A stretch of 64,000 nt of DNA from Diphasiastrum complanatum (lineage: Eukaryota; Streptophyta; Lycopodiopsida; Lycopodiales; Lycopodiaceae): positions 33,452,361 to 33,516,360 of the forward strand of contig CM055106.1 in the NCBI GenBank assembly GCA_029204225.1, in the 5' to 3' direction. The notes under the pieces are model-generated. The model worked only from the letters and a program-made list of their open reading frames with translations, did not search any database and had not been told where the DNA came from. Every line of letters starts with the position of its first letter. Positions within the stretch are counted from its first letter, which is position 1. Positions 11,506 to 24,096 of this stretch are shown here, in pieces. The translations under genes were made by a program, and so were the position numbers.

Positions 11506-12322
11506 TGTAGGGTCGAAGATCTCGCATAGTAGTAGCCCTTCCACCAGTCAACAAGGGTTAGAATATTGGATAGGTGCCTAACTATGAATAGATGCTACTT
11601 TTAAATAGTTCTCTACTTTTTCTCTAACTCTACCACCACTAACACTACACACCCCTAACTCTACTCCACTAAACTAACCTTCATCATGATTTTTGGTGAA
11701 AGAGAAGAGAAGAATAGAAGAGATAGGGAGGAGAAGAGAGAAAGAGAGAGATAGAGTAGAGAGGGAGGTTAGCTCAAAAGCTCAAGATGCATGCTAATGG
11801 AGAAACCATAACTATTAAAACGACAACATAGAAATGGAAACAAATAGAAACACACAACAAAAGCATTAGCATGAGTGCTTAGCAAATGAGGATGCTTGGC
11901 TCTCCAATTTGGTAGATTTTACTCCTCATTAAGCATCCAAAATAGAGTACATGAGGTGCCTTTTTATAAATGGGGAAGGCCCTTGCCCCAAAATACTATT
12001 GGCTAATATGTACACTAATCCTATCCATTCATCTTGGACCCAACTTGATCCAAAGGTCTTAAAAAAGTACATTGGATTTCACATGATTCATGTGAGTCTC
12101 CATTTGGACCCACGTCTAAAATAATAGACTTCTAAGTTTAAAATGACTTTGGGCCTCAAGTTTTATTTTAATTACAAAGGGGCCCAAGTCGATTATTCTA
12201 TTTACAACTCAACTTGCGTGCTCATTGGGCCATGGGCTTATATGCGCAGGATGCCATGCCCTCGCAACATTTTTTATTAGCCAATATTATTTATCTACAA
12301 TATGTTGGGAATACCCCCAACA
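11506..12322 (-). repeat. 3' LTR of element G (817 bp)
   Basis: Direct repeat of 18107-18924. A purine-rich run at 11699-11769 (GAGAAGAG-type) is present in both copies. The inner flank reads GGTCGTGGGTCC on the minus strand, a poor polypurine tract. Confidence 0.85.
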
Positions 12323-13761
12323 GGACCCACGACCTGAAGTAGTGTCGGCCCCTCGGCACTCTGCCGGTTTAGTACAAAGTCTTCTTGGCCCGCCTCTGGT
12401 GGATCAGGTAGCCAGTGACATCTTCCATAAAGTTTATTTGGTCTAGTTTCTTCAAGTCCTTGGGCGTGTGAAGTGACTTGTGGACTCCTGTTAGCCAGCT
12501 TTGGTCGACCCACGCTTGAAATCTGTGCGTCCAAGGATCGCCAAGGAATGCGGCTTAGTAGTAAACTCGAGCTACTAGAAGCTGATCTTCCACTTTCTCT
12601 GAGGCTAACGCCTTATTTGGATCAAAGAATATTGGGGGGAGAAAAGTGTCCCACTTCGTTTCGATTCCCATTAGATGTTCTAAGTCTCGAGCGTAAGTGA
12701 CTGCCCTGTGGACTGTTGGGTCAAGGCAGTTGAAATACTTATTAGAGAATTGAGTGAGAGCCCTTCGGGCGTCTACATTCGTATCCCAACCGTGCTCTGA
12801 AGGAATTCTCGGCCAATTATAGTTCTAGATGGTGATCTTGTCTAGAGGAGTGCCGCATTTTGCCCATTTGATCGTCGTGTGCATGGCAGAAAATGCGCGT
12901 TCACCCTTAGCTGTTGTGGACTGGTCATATAGGCCCTGATGGCCGTAGGGTCCCGTTATAATAGTTGCTGGCGCCACTCATGTTGTGGTTGGAGGGCGGG
13001 TAGTGCTTGCAGCTCGTTGTCTTTTATGGTTTGTGCCGAAAAAGATATTTGTCAGCCACCTCTTGAGGACTCGTGGGGATATTTGGATAGGAATTCATTG
13101 ATTTTCTCCTCCACGGACTTGGGGCGTCGGAAAGTCCAATTGGCAGATATGGTGCACGAGCCTCTTGATGAGGAGGCTTGTCCTTCCATTTGGCTATGGT
13201 TGTGACCTGTGTCTTGGCCTTAGTCCCGCGTCTTAGCTCCGTCCTTGGTCTTGTTCGCCTGACCCCTGATCCTGACTTATTGCCCCTGTTGCCTACTAGC
13301 CTTGGTCTTGTTGACAAGCCTTGAGGGCTTGTTTGGCACGGGCGAGCTCTTGAGTTGCGTTGGCTCGGTATTTGTCAAACTCTGCTTGGTAGTTTTCAGG
13401 GTTTGGCTATAGACCTACACCTGATGCCTGAAAAGATTCATCTTTGCTTAAGAGAGTGGCCTTGAGTCAGGTGCGGATTGAGCTAACCAGACGAGTTTTT
13501 CGCTTTGCAGGGCTTGTACCTCCGCCCCCAGGCGCGTATTTTCTACTTCATAGATCTGGAGTTGCGCCAGTCATTGGGACGCTTCAAACTGAAGCTCCCG
13601 CGCCTTAGTGGAGGCATTGTCAACGCTTTGGAGAGGCTCTAAATACATTCGTTGAGGCCATCCTCCTTCTGTTGCAGCTTGGTGATCTCCCGGTGCCCGT
13701 CTTGTTCGTGTTGTTGAGCAATTATGAGCTCTTGCTGCAGCTTCGTAATTTCTGCTCGCAA
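12323..13761 (-). other. Element G interior downstream of the gag-like frame
   Basis: GC-richer than its surroundings. On the minus strand, coiled-coil-like segments continue after the stop at 13762: EITKLQQELIIAQQ (about 13710-13755), and further on EFDKYRANATQELARAKQ (about 13325-13385). This suggests one decayed protein read through stops and shifts. From about 13000 to 12323 I recognise no domain. Confidence 0.4.
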
Positions 13762-15533
13762 CTACTTGTTGTTCATTGCCAAATGGAGTACCTGGCTATC
13801 CAATGATGCTCTGGCTGCTACTGCATCTTGGATGAATGTTCCCAAGGCTTGGTAGGCCGTCGTTAAGTCCGTTGGAACAGCCAGTACATTGGCACTTGCA
13901 GGGGCTTGTGTGGCAGTAGCCCCAATGACCTGTACAGAGCCATCGTCGTTGTCTTTAATGAGTTTCTCCGGTGACCTTTTGTCATTTGGGGTGGTGGGAT
14001 CTACTCGATCCGGTAATGGAATAGAAATTGTTTGTACAATTGCGTCATCAGGCAACGGTTGGTCACCCTCGACAGCCTTTGATGGAGAAATGGATGGTGT
14101 GGGAGGAACATAAGTGAAAACCAGGGTGGGGACAGTTTGTCCAAACGAGATAATGGGTGGAACAGAGGGGAACTGGAGGGTGGTGTGGAGTACGGAAAGC
14201 GAAGATGGGTCGGAAGTGTTCTGGCGTGGTGGTGAAAAGTTGATGACCTTCATCCATGCCAGAGTGTTCAGAGACAACTGGGAATCAGCAGGATTGAACT
14301 GGAGAGGGACAGCGGTGGGAACTGGAGTAATGGAGGATGTGATAGTGATGGATGGGGTGGTAGAAAATGGAACAGAGGGAGAAGTAGTATCTACAGAGGA
14401 GATGGGCGTAGAAACAAAAGTAACAATTGTGGGTTGAATAGAAGAAACAAGAACAGAAGCAAAAACAGTGATAGATGGTTGTACAGAAGAGGAAGTGGCA
14501 ATAGTAGAAGCAGGAACTGTTAGCGGTGCAATGGTGCGGCATCTGGTAGCAGGTGGGGATGAGGAGGAAGGGGCAGCGCCACGTATTCTTTTGTTGGTCG
14601 TCATGTCAATAACTGTAGGTTGGGCAGAAGTGGATGCGATAGATGGAGGATAGAGATTAGTGTGTGGCACTGTGTATGATAGAAGGCTGGAACATCGGAA
14701 GCCGCGCACTTTTGCCTCGAGAAGTGCACATGCAAAGTTATACAATAGGGGGCCTGCTGTGATACGTTCTCAATAATTTGACTTTATTGAGTTTGTTAGT
14801 TCGCAGATGAGGAAGGCATGCCAGTCGTATGGCACAACCGTGGGGCCAGGGAATTCCAGAAAGGACTCCACAATCTGACTCAGTAGTGTGGACTGGATTC
14901 TGTCCTTGCAAAATGTTAAAATAACCAAAAAGTTGTTCAACAGATGTGCAGCTGCTTGAATGATTGGTTCTGTGATAGCCTCTATCAAGTACTCGTTGTT
15001 AGTTTGGATCAGAATTTTTGGTGCAGTCTGAGTGATGAAAGGTTTTATCAGGGCTCTTGCCTAACGATGAGAGATGGACTGACAATCACCGGACATAATG
15101 CCGACAGTGACCATCGAGTCCACATTAATTTGTACCTTGTACGTGTGGTACCCTGGTATAGAAAGTGGAAACGCGACTTCGGCGTGTCCCAGGTGGCATA
15201 AGCGTGCAGGGCGAGGCCCATGTTAATGTCAAAGTTGAAAAGCGTCGGGTAAAAACTCATTGCTTCAAGAAGTGGGCCAACAATCTGAAGCCATGGTTTA
15301 ATCAGGGCATTAGAAGACAAGGGCCAAATATGGGTGGCTGAGGGTATCTCGCGCTGGATCACCAGCTTGGTGCCAGAGTCGTCAGAAGATGAGGAGGCCA
15401 TATTAGTAGTGATAGTTAAAGTGCGAAAAAGTAGAAAAAACGGTTGAAAAGATAAAAAGTAATGGAAACGAGAAAAACAGTGGATAACAAGAATTGGATG
15501 GTAGTAACAGCAGTTCAGAGTGTAGATCTGCAT
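13762..15533 (-). pseudogene. Element G gag-like protein, uncharacterised, broken
   Basis: A probable start lies at about 15402 (MASSSSDDSGTK; the open frame extends to 15533). The N-terminal part has LLEAMSFYPTLFNFDINMGL, then HAYATWDTP and TRTRYKLMWTRWSLSALCP. A frame change near 15050 leads to a helical stretch ending FLICELTNSIKSNY (14770-14988), a TGA, then about 300 residues very rich in Ser, Thr, Pro and Val (13762-14745). Coiled-coil sequence follows beyond 13762. No zinc knuckle, protease or polymerase is seen. Its place in the element suggests gag or an accessory protein. I do not recognise the family. Confidence 0.5.
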
Positions 15534-15796
15534 TCAAAGTATGCAGATGATGTCTTGTATGAATTTTGGTCGCATAAGGAGAACTTGGAAAATTCGGTCG
15601 AAATTTGAGCAGAGCTTCACTAGGAAAGGTGACAAATGACTCAAATTCAACCCTTATATAGCGGAATTTAGAGTGCGTATTAGGTGAAATCCACTTTCAC
15701 ATGCTTAGTTCCATCCAAATTTTGGCAGGGACCTTCTTCACGATATTCTAAGACCTCAAAGAAGTCTGCAAGAGTTTAGAAGGTGATTTGATTGTC

Positions 15797-15990
15797 TTGC
15801 GAAGGTTATGCGAGGGTTCAGACAGTTTGCGAGGGTTCAATCCTCGCAGGGAGTGAATGCTCACACAACTTGCTCCTGTGGTTGGATTTTCAAGATCAAA
15901 CTATGTAGACAGGCTAATTTCATTGCTCTGATTCCATTTATGTCCCTCGCAAAGGTTCTGAATATTTTGTTTCTTGGAACCCTCGCATAC
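15797..15990. other. Leader segment with inverted GCGAGGGTTC repeats
   Basis: GCGAGGGTTC occurs at 15810 and 15829. Complements occur at 15842-15847 (CCTCGC), 15944-15950 and 15978-15987 (AACCCTCGCA). GCGAGG at 15829 can pair with CCTCGC at 15842 across a short loop, and the outer copies can form a longer stem. It lies in element G between its gag-like frame and the antisense pol. Confidence 0.55.
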
Positions 15991-16387
15991 ACTAAAAAAT
16001 GATGTTTTCTCCATCAGTAACTCTTGTAGAGATTTTCATGGATGCATCTGGGTCAGATCTAGTGACTGTCCAAGTTTCAAGAGTTATCTCCCAGGGGATC
16101 TCCAAAAATCATGAAAAAAAGGTTTTTTTAGAGTGTTTTTTGACGAGATTTTGAGATTCTCTGATTTTTAACTGTTGCAAACTGGTAATCTGCTACATCC
16201 ATGTTAGATCTGACTGTTAGTAGCTCTCTGGAAGTTCTAATAGATAATTGGTAGCAGATCCATCAGTTTTGGTGAATTTTGTCCTTATTTTGCCATGGGT
16301 TTTGAGATCGAGGTCTTTGATTTGCAATTTGAGGGCCTTATTGGTGTAATTTGATGATATGCTTCTCTCTTGATCCTATCCAATTTA

Positions 16388-18002
16388 CAAGCTCACAACG
16401 GACCCACATTGGAACGAGGAAGCCCTAAAGGCTTTCCAAAAGCTTAAGGATGCATTGCTCTCAGTGCCAATCTTACGGCCACCCAATTGGTCCATTGAGT
16501 TTTGTGTGCATACAAACGCATTGAAGTATGCAGTTGGAGCAGTCTTAACCCAACCAGGGAAAAACAAAAAGGATTTTGCGATCCGATTTGCAAGCTGATA
16601 GCTCAGTGATATAGAAATGAATTACTCAACCACAGAGCGAGAAGCACTGACAATGATTTATGCGGTTGAGAAGTTTCGGCATTACCTGATGGCCACTCAT
16701 TTTGTCTTTTATACGGACCATCAACCCTTGCTCTATCTCGTTAACAAAACTTGCAACACGAGGAGAATCACTCAATGGCTACTTGTGTTGTTAGAGTTTG
16801 ATTTTCGAATAGTAGTTCTCAAGGAAAAACAATACTACATGGCAGATCATGTATCACGTATCAAGGGAAAGGAGGTTGCAACCCACCCCGACGATGAGCT
16901 GCCTGATGCTGCCTTATTTTACGTAGACACATTACCAAAATGGGCTGCCGACATAGTTGAATATCTAATGACGAGCCCACCAGACAAATCACTACCAAAT
17001 GCGGATCAGCGAAAATTGATCTTGAAAGCTAGACCTTATCAATTGATTGTCGGCCAATTGTACCAAAGAGGACCAGATGGGATTCTTCGACGGTGTATTC
17101 TTCCTCATGAGGCCACCCAGATCATTTCGCTTTCACATGAAGGCATGGGTGGAGGCCATTTTGCATCCGACATTATAGTTCGCAAGATCTTGCAATCAGG
17201 ATGTTGGTGGCCAACGATTCATAAGGATACGGAGAAATACCTGAGAAAATGCGATGTGTGCCAAAGGGCGAGGAGACCAATGAGACTGAATTATGACCTT
17301 CTACACCCGGTCCTAGCCCAAGCATCATTCGAAAAGTGGGGATTGGATTACATTGGTCCAATTCACCCTGCAGCAAGAAGTACCCAGGCTCGATACATAA
17401 TCGTGGCCATCGACTATCTCACCAAGTGGATCAAAGCCAAGGCAGTAAGAGTAGCTAATGCTAGGACCACTGCCAAGTTTCTCTATGAAAATATCATTGT
17501 GCACTTTGGGTGCCCGATGGAGATAGTCAGCAATCGTGGGAGTCATTTCATCAATGAGACCATCAAGGTCTTATTGGTGATCCGTAGAACTAGTACGCCT
17601 TATTATCCTTGCGGTATTGGGCAAGCAGAGTCATCCAATAAGATCATGTGTAGCATTCTCACGAAAATAGTTGAAGCTAGCAGATCGAATTGGAAACACA
17701 AGTTACATGCTGCTCTGTGGGCATTCCGGACAACATATAATGGAAGCACTAAACAAACGCCATTCCAATTGGTTTATGGTCAAGATGCTGTAATGCCAAT
17801 GGAATTTTTGGTACCCTCGTTAAGGATTGCCACAACGCAACGCCTTGATGAATCCAAATCTCTACAATTATGCCACAAAGCTCCGTATAATCTCTGTGAA
17901 ACATGCTTACTAGTTGTGCATGCACTGGCAGATGAAAAGAAAGACGCAAAGCATGGCACAATCGCAGGTTACAAAAGAAGGAACTTTGTTATTGAAAACT
18001 AA
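16388..18002 (+). pseudogene. Gypsy pol fragment: RNase H and integrase, antisense within element G
   Basis: The fragment begins at the end of Gypsy RT (DPHWNEEALKAFQKLKDAL). RNase H follows, with two stops near 16597-16602, TTEREALTMIYAVEKFRHYL and FYTDHQPLLYL. Then comes an intact HHCC zinc domain (HEGMGGGHF, CDVCQRARRP) and the integrase core to about 17990. Catalytic residues are lost: RNase H reads VHTNAL where Asp is expected, and integrase reads VSNRGSHF instead of SDRG. WGLDYIGP and the catalytic Glu (GQAESSNK) remain. The open part, 16617-18002, is 461 codons. It has no RT core, protease or gag on this strand and is enzymatically dead. Confidence 0.9.
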
Positions 18003-18087
18003 CTCTAAACACCCAAAAATCTACCTAAAACTACTCCAAAAAGCAAGAAATAGCTAAAATGCAACTATACTAGTTAGTGGAAACCTA

Positions 18088-18105
18088 TCCCCGACAACGG
18101 CGCCA
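18088..18105 (-). other. Primer-binding site of element G, tRNA-Asp type
   Basis: TCCCCGACAACGGCGCCA on the plus strand equals the 3' end of plant tRNA-Asp with one change (A for G at the seventh base). It sits one base from the LTR at 18107 and fixes element G on the minus strand. Confidence 0.85.
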
Positions 18106-18106
18106 C

Positions 18107-18924
18107 TGTAGGATTGAAGATCTCGAGTAGTAGTAGCCCTTCCGCCTGTCAACGAGGGTTAGAACACTGGATATGTGCCTAACTATGAATAGATGCTACT
18201 TTTAGATAGTTCTCTACTTTTTCTCTAACTCTACCACCACTAACACTACACACCCCTAGCTCTACTCCACTAAACTAACCTTCATCATGATTTTTGGTGA
18301 AGAGAAGAGAAGAATAGAAGAGATAGGGAGGAGGAGAGAGAAAGAGAGAGATAGAGTAGAGAGGGAGGTTAGCTCAAAAGCTCAAGATGCATGCTAATGG
18401 AAAACCATAACTATTAAAACAACAACATAGAAATGGAAACAAATAGAAACACACAACAAAAGCATTAGCATGAGTGCTTAGCAAATGAGGATGCTTGGCT
18501 CTCCAATTTGGTAGAGTTTCCTCCTTCTCATTAAGCATCCAAAATAGAGTACATGAGATGTCTTTTTATAAATGGGGAAGGCCCTTGCCCCAAAATACTA
18601 TTGGCTAATATGTACACTAATCCTATCCATTCATCTTGGACCCAACTTGATCCAAAGGTCTTAAAAAAGTACATTGGATTTCACATGATTCATGTGAGTC
18701 TCCATTTGGACCCACGTCTAAAATAATAGACTTCTAAGTTTAAAATGACTTTGGACCTCAAGTTTTATTTTAATTACAAAGGGGCCCAAGTCTATTATTC
18801 TATTTACAACTCAACTTGCGTGTTCATTGGGCCATGGGCTTATACACGTAGGATGCCATGCCCTTGCAACATTTTTTATTAGCTGATATTATTTATTTAC
18901 AATATGTTGGGAATACCCCCAACA
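18107..18924 (-). repeat. 5' LTR of element G (818 bp)
   Basis: Direct repeat of 11506-12322. On the minus strand it starts TGTTGGGGGTATTCCC and carries TATAAAAAGG near 18565. Followed by the TSD AAGAT at 18925-18929. Confidence 0.85.
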
Positions 18925-18929
18925 AAGAT

Positions 18930-19246
18930 TGATCATAAGATGTTGAAATATGAATAGCTATTTATACTAAGCAATTAGGTCGTCAAAAGCGTCATCCAGT
19001 TGGCTGTGATGTGTTGGCATCCATCCAGTTAGGACTTCTCAGAAACTACTTGCTGATGGATCAATGCAAGTCGGTGGCTTTGGTCGTAAACAGTCTGTCT
19101 GCAGAGATGAACGTAAACTGTCACTGTGAGCCGTTTCGAGTAGTTATGCAGACTGTGTAAAAACACGAAGAAAATTGTAGGTTTGGATAAAAGTTGGACA
19201 AAGATTAAAATGTCGATTAGTCGATTAGTGAGAGAATAATCCAACA
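18930..19246 (-). repeat. 5' LTR of element B, outer part
   Basis: Continuation of the LTR interrupted at 11505. It ends AATAATCCAACA, matching AAATCCAACA at the end of the related LTR at 30728. Confidence 0.8.
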
Positions 19247-19435
19247 TGGGCCCCATATGGAACAAAAGTCATGAAGGCAATCAGTTGCATTTGTAAGCCC
19301 TCTATAATGGGTGAAACTAGAACCACATCATGTGCATAAAGAATAATTGCAATTGGTGCATTCGGACACATGAATCGAATCATTGTGTCGAAGGCGTGGT
19401 AGACGGTAGTTCGCTTGGAACTTTTCCCTTGCTCT

Positions 19436-19654
19436 TCAGGTCAATAAACTCATCCTCGATAAAGATGACATATTTGCTGAAGAATACATTTGAAGTACGA
19501 GATCATATAACTTATAAGCTTTGTCGGAAGAAGCATAACCAATAAAGACGAATTTGATGTTGTTGGAGTCCAGCTTCTTTTGGGTATCTTTGCCTTCAAC
19601 GTTTACCATATCATACATGATTGGGCAAAAGAGATCACATTTGGATATCTCCAT
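19436..19654 (-). pseudogene. Copia integrase C-terminal scrap
   Basis: The minus strand encodes KLDSNNIKFVFIGYASSDKAYKLYD, matching the conserved Copia segment after the integrase core (KCIFIGY...KGYRLYD). It lies outside the element B LTR, so it belongs to an older element into which B inserted. 19247-19435 has no clear homology. Confidence 0.65.
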
Positions 19655-20505
<851 letters not shown>

Positions 20506-20904
20506 TCATCTCTCATGCCTATAAATATACTAAAATATGTGGATAAGAAGGTTGAGTAATCCATTGTTGTATTAGAGATCATTCATTGAAATTGCTATCT
20601 TGATTGTGCTCTCGTCTTTACATTTGTTATGGAGATTGTTGGAGTAGCTAGTATTGGATGCTTGTGATGAATGATTAATAATGCTTTGGTGTTGTATGGC
20701 TCATTTACAATAGGTTAAGGTTCATATCTGAATGTTCTTTAAGTTTTATTTATTCTACCCAATCGTTTATGGTGTTTATTTGATCATGGTAGAAAATGTT
20801 GTGCTTTTTATAGCATTTGCTTTTATGGAGGTTAGTGCAATCATGCAAGGACTAATCCTTATGATTATAAGGTTTGGATATTCATTTTTCACATGGTATC
20901 AGAG
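20506..20904 (+). repeat. 3' part of a Copia LTR with primer-binding site
   Basis: Contains CCTATAAATATAC (TATA box) and ends TTTTTCACA at 20893, followed by TGGTATCAGAG (20894-20904), the Met-tRNA primer site. The element continues into 20905-21650 as a leader with no recognisable gag, apart from a possible ATG at 21631 that stops after nine codons. Confidence 0.6.
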
Positions 20905-21186
20905 TTTTAGGGTGGCCAAAAATGTCAAATTTGTATTAGCGATCAAATTTTGTCAACGAGTTGAAGCTAGCATGATTTTTGTGATGTGCTTGATCAATAT
21001 CTCTTCTAACACTTTGACTGTGGTTTGATACCTTGAAATTCAAGTAATTATCTAATCTTTGGAAATTTAGAAGCTCAAGTTAACCCTTACTCTCATTATT
21101 CATCAAAATATGGCCTTCTTTTTTAAAGTGCTTGTGCATATTCAAAACTATTTGTTTTTATTCTAGTTTTTTTGGCAATTTCTCTT

Positions 21187-21345
21187 GTGGATGAGTTAAG
21201 GTCCCCTTGTGGATGAACATTCTCCTTAAGTGGATGAACTACTATATCCTTAAGTGGATGAATAGTCTCCTTGTGGCTGAGCATAGCGCCCCCTGTGGAT
21301 GAACACTCTCCTTTGTGGGTGAAAAAACTCCCCTTTGTGGATGAG
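21187..21345. repeat. Minisatellite, eight GTGGATGA units of 19-24 bp
   Basis: Units start at 21187, 21209, 21230, 21254, 21273, 21295, 21315 and 21337, each GTGGATGA or a one-base variant, with a C/T-rich tail (TCTCCTT). It lies in the leader of the degraded Copia that starts at 20894. Confidence 0.85.
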
Positions 21346-21359
21346 CAAGATTGTCAACA

Positions 21360-24080
21360 TTTTGCATGAACTTTTTTGTTGATTCAATAGATCAAATAAA
21401 CTTGTATCTTCAAATGTGATTATTTAAATCTAAGTTTTATTCCATTGAGGGAAGACCGTGTGTTGATCAAGATTCTACAAAACCTAACCTGCTAGTCAAC
21501 TAGTTTCATTGAGAGATTGTATTGGAAAGTTCTTAATTTGTGATTTCATTTTTCTTTCATTTTTTGAGAGTTAAGTGAGTACTAAGTGCATTATAACATA
21601 TCCAAGATCAAAGAGCAATCATATTTCATCATGGCTACTCATGAAGCAATCATGTTGGTAACTTGAGAACAAAGTACATAAGCAAATTATAGCAATAGGC
21701 ACTCAAATTTGCAAGCATAAAGAGAGATTACACAAGCTTGATATAAATTACTTTAGAATCGTTCAATAGAGGTTTGGCTCCAAAATGAGCAAGTACATCA
21801 AGATGGATCTCGAGGTTGGCTAAGCAAGTTTGGCAGGGATTTTGGTGCCATGTTAGATGAAAACTGACCTACTCATCATGACTTTACCTAATGTTTAGGT
21901 AGGCCAACCTAGAGTTGGTAAATCGTACTCATTTATAGATAACTCGACAAATGATTTTTACCTAATTTAGATCTAACTAAGTAGGCTAAGCCTACTCTTC
22001 ACACATGGGAATAGGCTCTCATACGGAATCAAACTATGTACAACTTTACGTGATTGATCAAGCTAATGTTTTGCATTTTCACATCTCAAACAATTGAAAC
22101 ATATTTGGTCAAATCGCCATCCACAACTTCAATTCTGAATTTGACAAATAACATTCTAAAATATAACCCAAATTATAAAAGAATTAACACAAACTTCATG
22201 TCACTACTACACTATTTTTAAAATCCATCTAATACACAACACCACTATAATCTTGCCTATGCATGGCCTTTCATGAACTTCTTTGATCAACTTGTTTTTT
22301 CCTACATGGAATAAATTACCATTTGTTTCAAAATTGTGATATATTATAACAACTATTTAGTCTGTAAACTATTTGATATTGAGTGTCAACATCATCTCCC
22401 AAATCTTATCCATGTCATGGACGAGTAAAAAAATCTAGACCAGGCCATTACCAATTATGTATTTACTTTGTTATGATTGAATATGGCATTACATACATAG
22501 CTTGTACTAAAACATTAGGTTCGTACAAAGTTCAAGTATAAATTATGAGTAAGAGTACTTTATGGAGCGAAATTTTGATTTTCCATTTTTTACATGCTTC
22601 ACCATCAACTCTATAAAAAAATAGTGCTTTGAATTTAACTATATTTGATAAATATCTTATAATTAAACATAGCATATATATAACTCTATGCCAAATTATG
22701 TACAAAGTAGGATTTGATTGAATTTTTCCAAGTAGGGATTTTTGTCTAAAGTAGACCAATTTTTATACACCTCAAGCATAGCCAACCTTGTTTATAGCCA
22801 CAACATGGGCAATTGTTTTTCCAAAAAAGCAAATTCATCACTATAAACTCATACATAAAGTCTTGGACCAAGTTAATCAAGTCACGGTATTAACAATACA
22901 TCCGATAGAAGTGTGTACTGCTTTCTTTTCAAATACACGGCAACAACATGAGGCTATACCTACCATAAGTAAACAATCAAACTAGTGAACAAACAATGCA
23001 CAACAATCAGCCAATCAATTAGATTACTCTTCAACCTACTTGAAAAAACAGCCATACCAAATTAGTGCAATGTAATGGAAAAAAAAAACAATTCATACAT
23101 TGATCATGGAGATGCCAATTTTTTTTTAATGGCTATAGTGCTCACATAAGAATAACCATATAGAAGCTATCAATAACAAGTGAAGGGGAGATGAAATCGA
23201 ATAGACTCCAATAGAGAAGCCACCAAACAACCAAAGCAAAAGCATTTTAGTACATGCCATTAACCTATGGTCATGAACAATTATATGAAACAACAACAAA
23301 TGGTATCAAGACTCAAAGGCAAAGGCATGTCAACACTTTTTCTAGACTGAGGTCCACACTCAAGATCAAGCTTCTAGAAATCAACATCAAAGAGTCATTA
23401 AAAAAAATGTAATCAGATCTACCAATCACAGGCGAGCATGCAAGTAGGTATACAATCCATGAGCAAGAATCATACCACCAACAATATTCCATTACAATTA
23501 CATGTGAAAATCGAAGTTAAGTACTATGAAAGTCAAAGGAGATAGCCCTACTAAGTCAATGAAGTACTGCAAAAAACAATCCCTTATGTTTTCACAAGGC
23601 TACGATGCACCAAAGAGAGACCATTTAGGAACTCTTGCTAACAAGTGAATTGGAGATATCATAAAGTGGACCCAACCATGAGCATCCACGCAAAGAAAAT
23701 ATATATTTCTACATGCCATTGATCAAATGATCATAGCACGCTAAATAACTCAACGACCAATTGTACCAATTGGCAAAGGCAAAGGCCAACTATTGTTTTT
23801 ACCATGTTGAGGTGAACATTGAAAGTACCTATGAACCATTAGTAAAGAAGAAGAAACTTCTTGTTTTTTATTAGTAAAGAGTGCCAACTATACATCATTG
23901 ATAATGCTAGTCAAAAGTGGACTAGCCAGCTAGTAACGAGGCATCAAACAAGAACTGTCCCTCAGTAGCTTGCTCTACAAGTTAACACAAACCAGCATTG
24001 CCTCATTAAAACTACACTTCAAACTTTTGTCTCTTCACTATATAGAGCAATTAGCCCACGTTTATTGTGTAAGCCATCAT
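21360..24080. other. Gene-free region
   Basis: AT-rich, no frame above about 75 codons with any recognisable domain. Blocks near 23175-23340 and 23610-23800 resemble each other weakly (AACAAGTGAA, TACATGCCATT, GGCAAAGGCA in the same order), suggesting an old duplication about 430 bp apart. Confidence 0.5.
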
Positions 24081-24081
24081 G

Positions 24082-24096
24082 CCCCCCCCCCCCCCC

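Larger units (their letters stand above)
11506..18924 (-). mobile_element. Complete LTR retrotransposon G inside the LTR of element B
   Basis: LTRs of 817 bp (11506-12322) and 818 bp (18107-18924) share ends TGTAGG and CCCCCAACA and are flanked by the TSD AAGAT. Beside the right LTR, the minus strand carries an 18-nt site matching the tRNA-Asp 3' end with one mismatch, so transcription runs on the minus strand and 18107-18924 is the 5' LTR. A TATAAAAAGG box in the LTR also reads on the minus strand. The interior has an uncharacterised gag-like frame on the minus strand and Gypsy RNase H/integrase on the plus strand, antisense. The LTRs differ by a few percent by eye. Presumably non-autonomous. 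Confidence 0.85.

Noticed and set aside
13024-13317. 97-codon Arg-rich minus frame in element G
   Set aside because: The coiled-coil continuation reads in a different frame here; this one has biased composition and no domain.
11506-18924. Element G read as a plus-strand autonomous Gypsy
   Set aside because: No primer site follows 12322 on the plus strand and no purine tract precedes 18107; instead a tRNA-Asp site sits there on the minus strand. Gag, protease and RT are also missing on the plus strand.
21187-21345. CRISPR-like array
   Set aside because: Units are directly adjacent with no unique spacers, and the context is eukaryotic.
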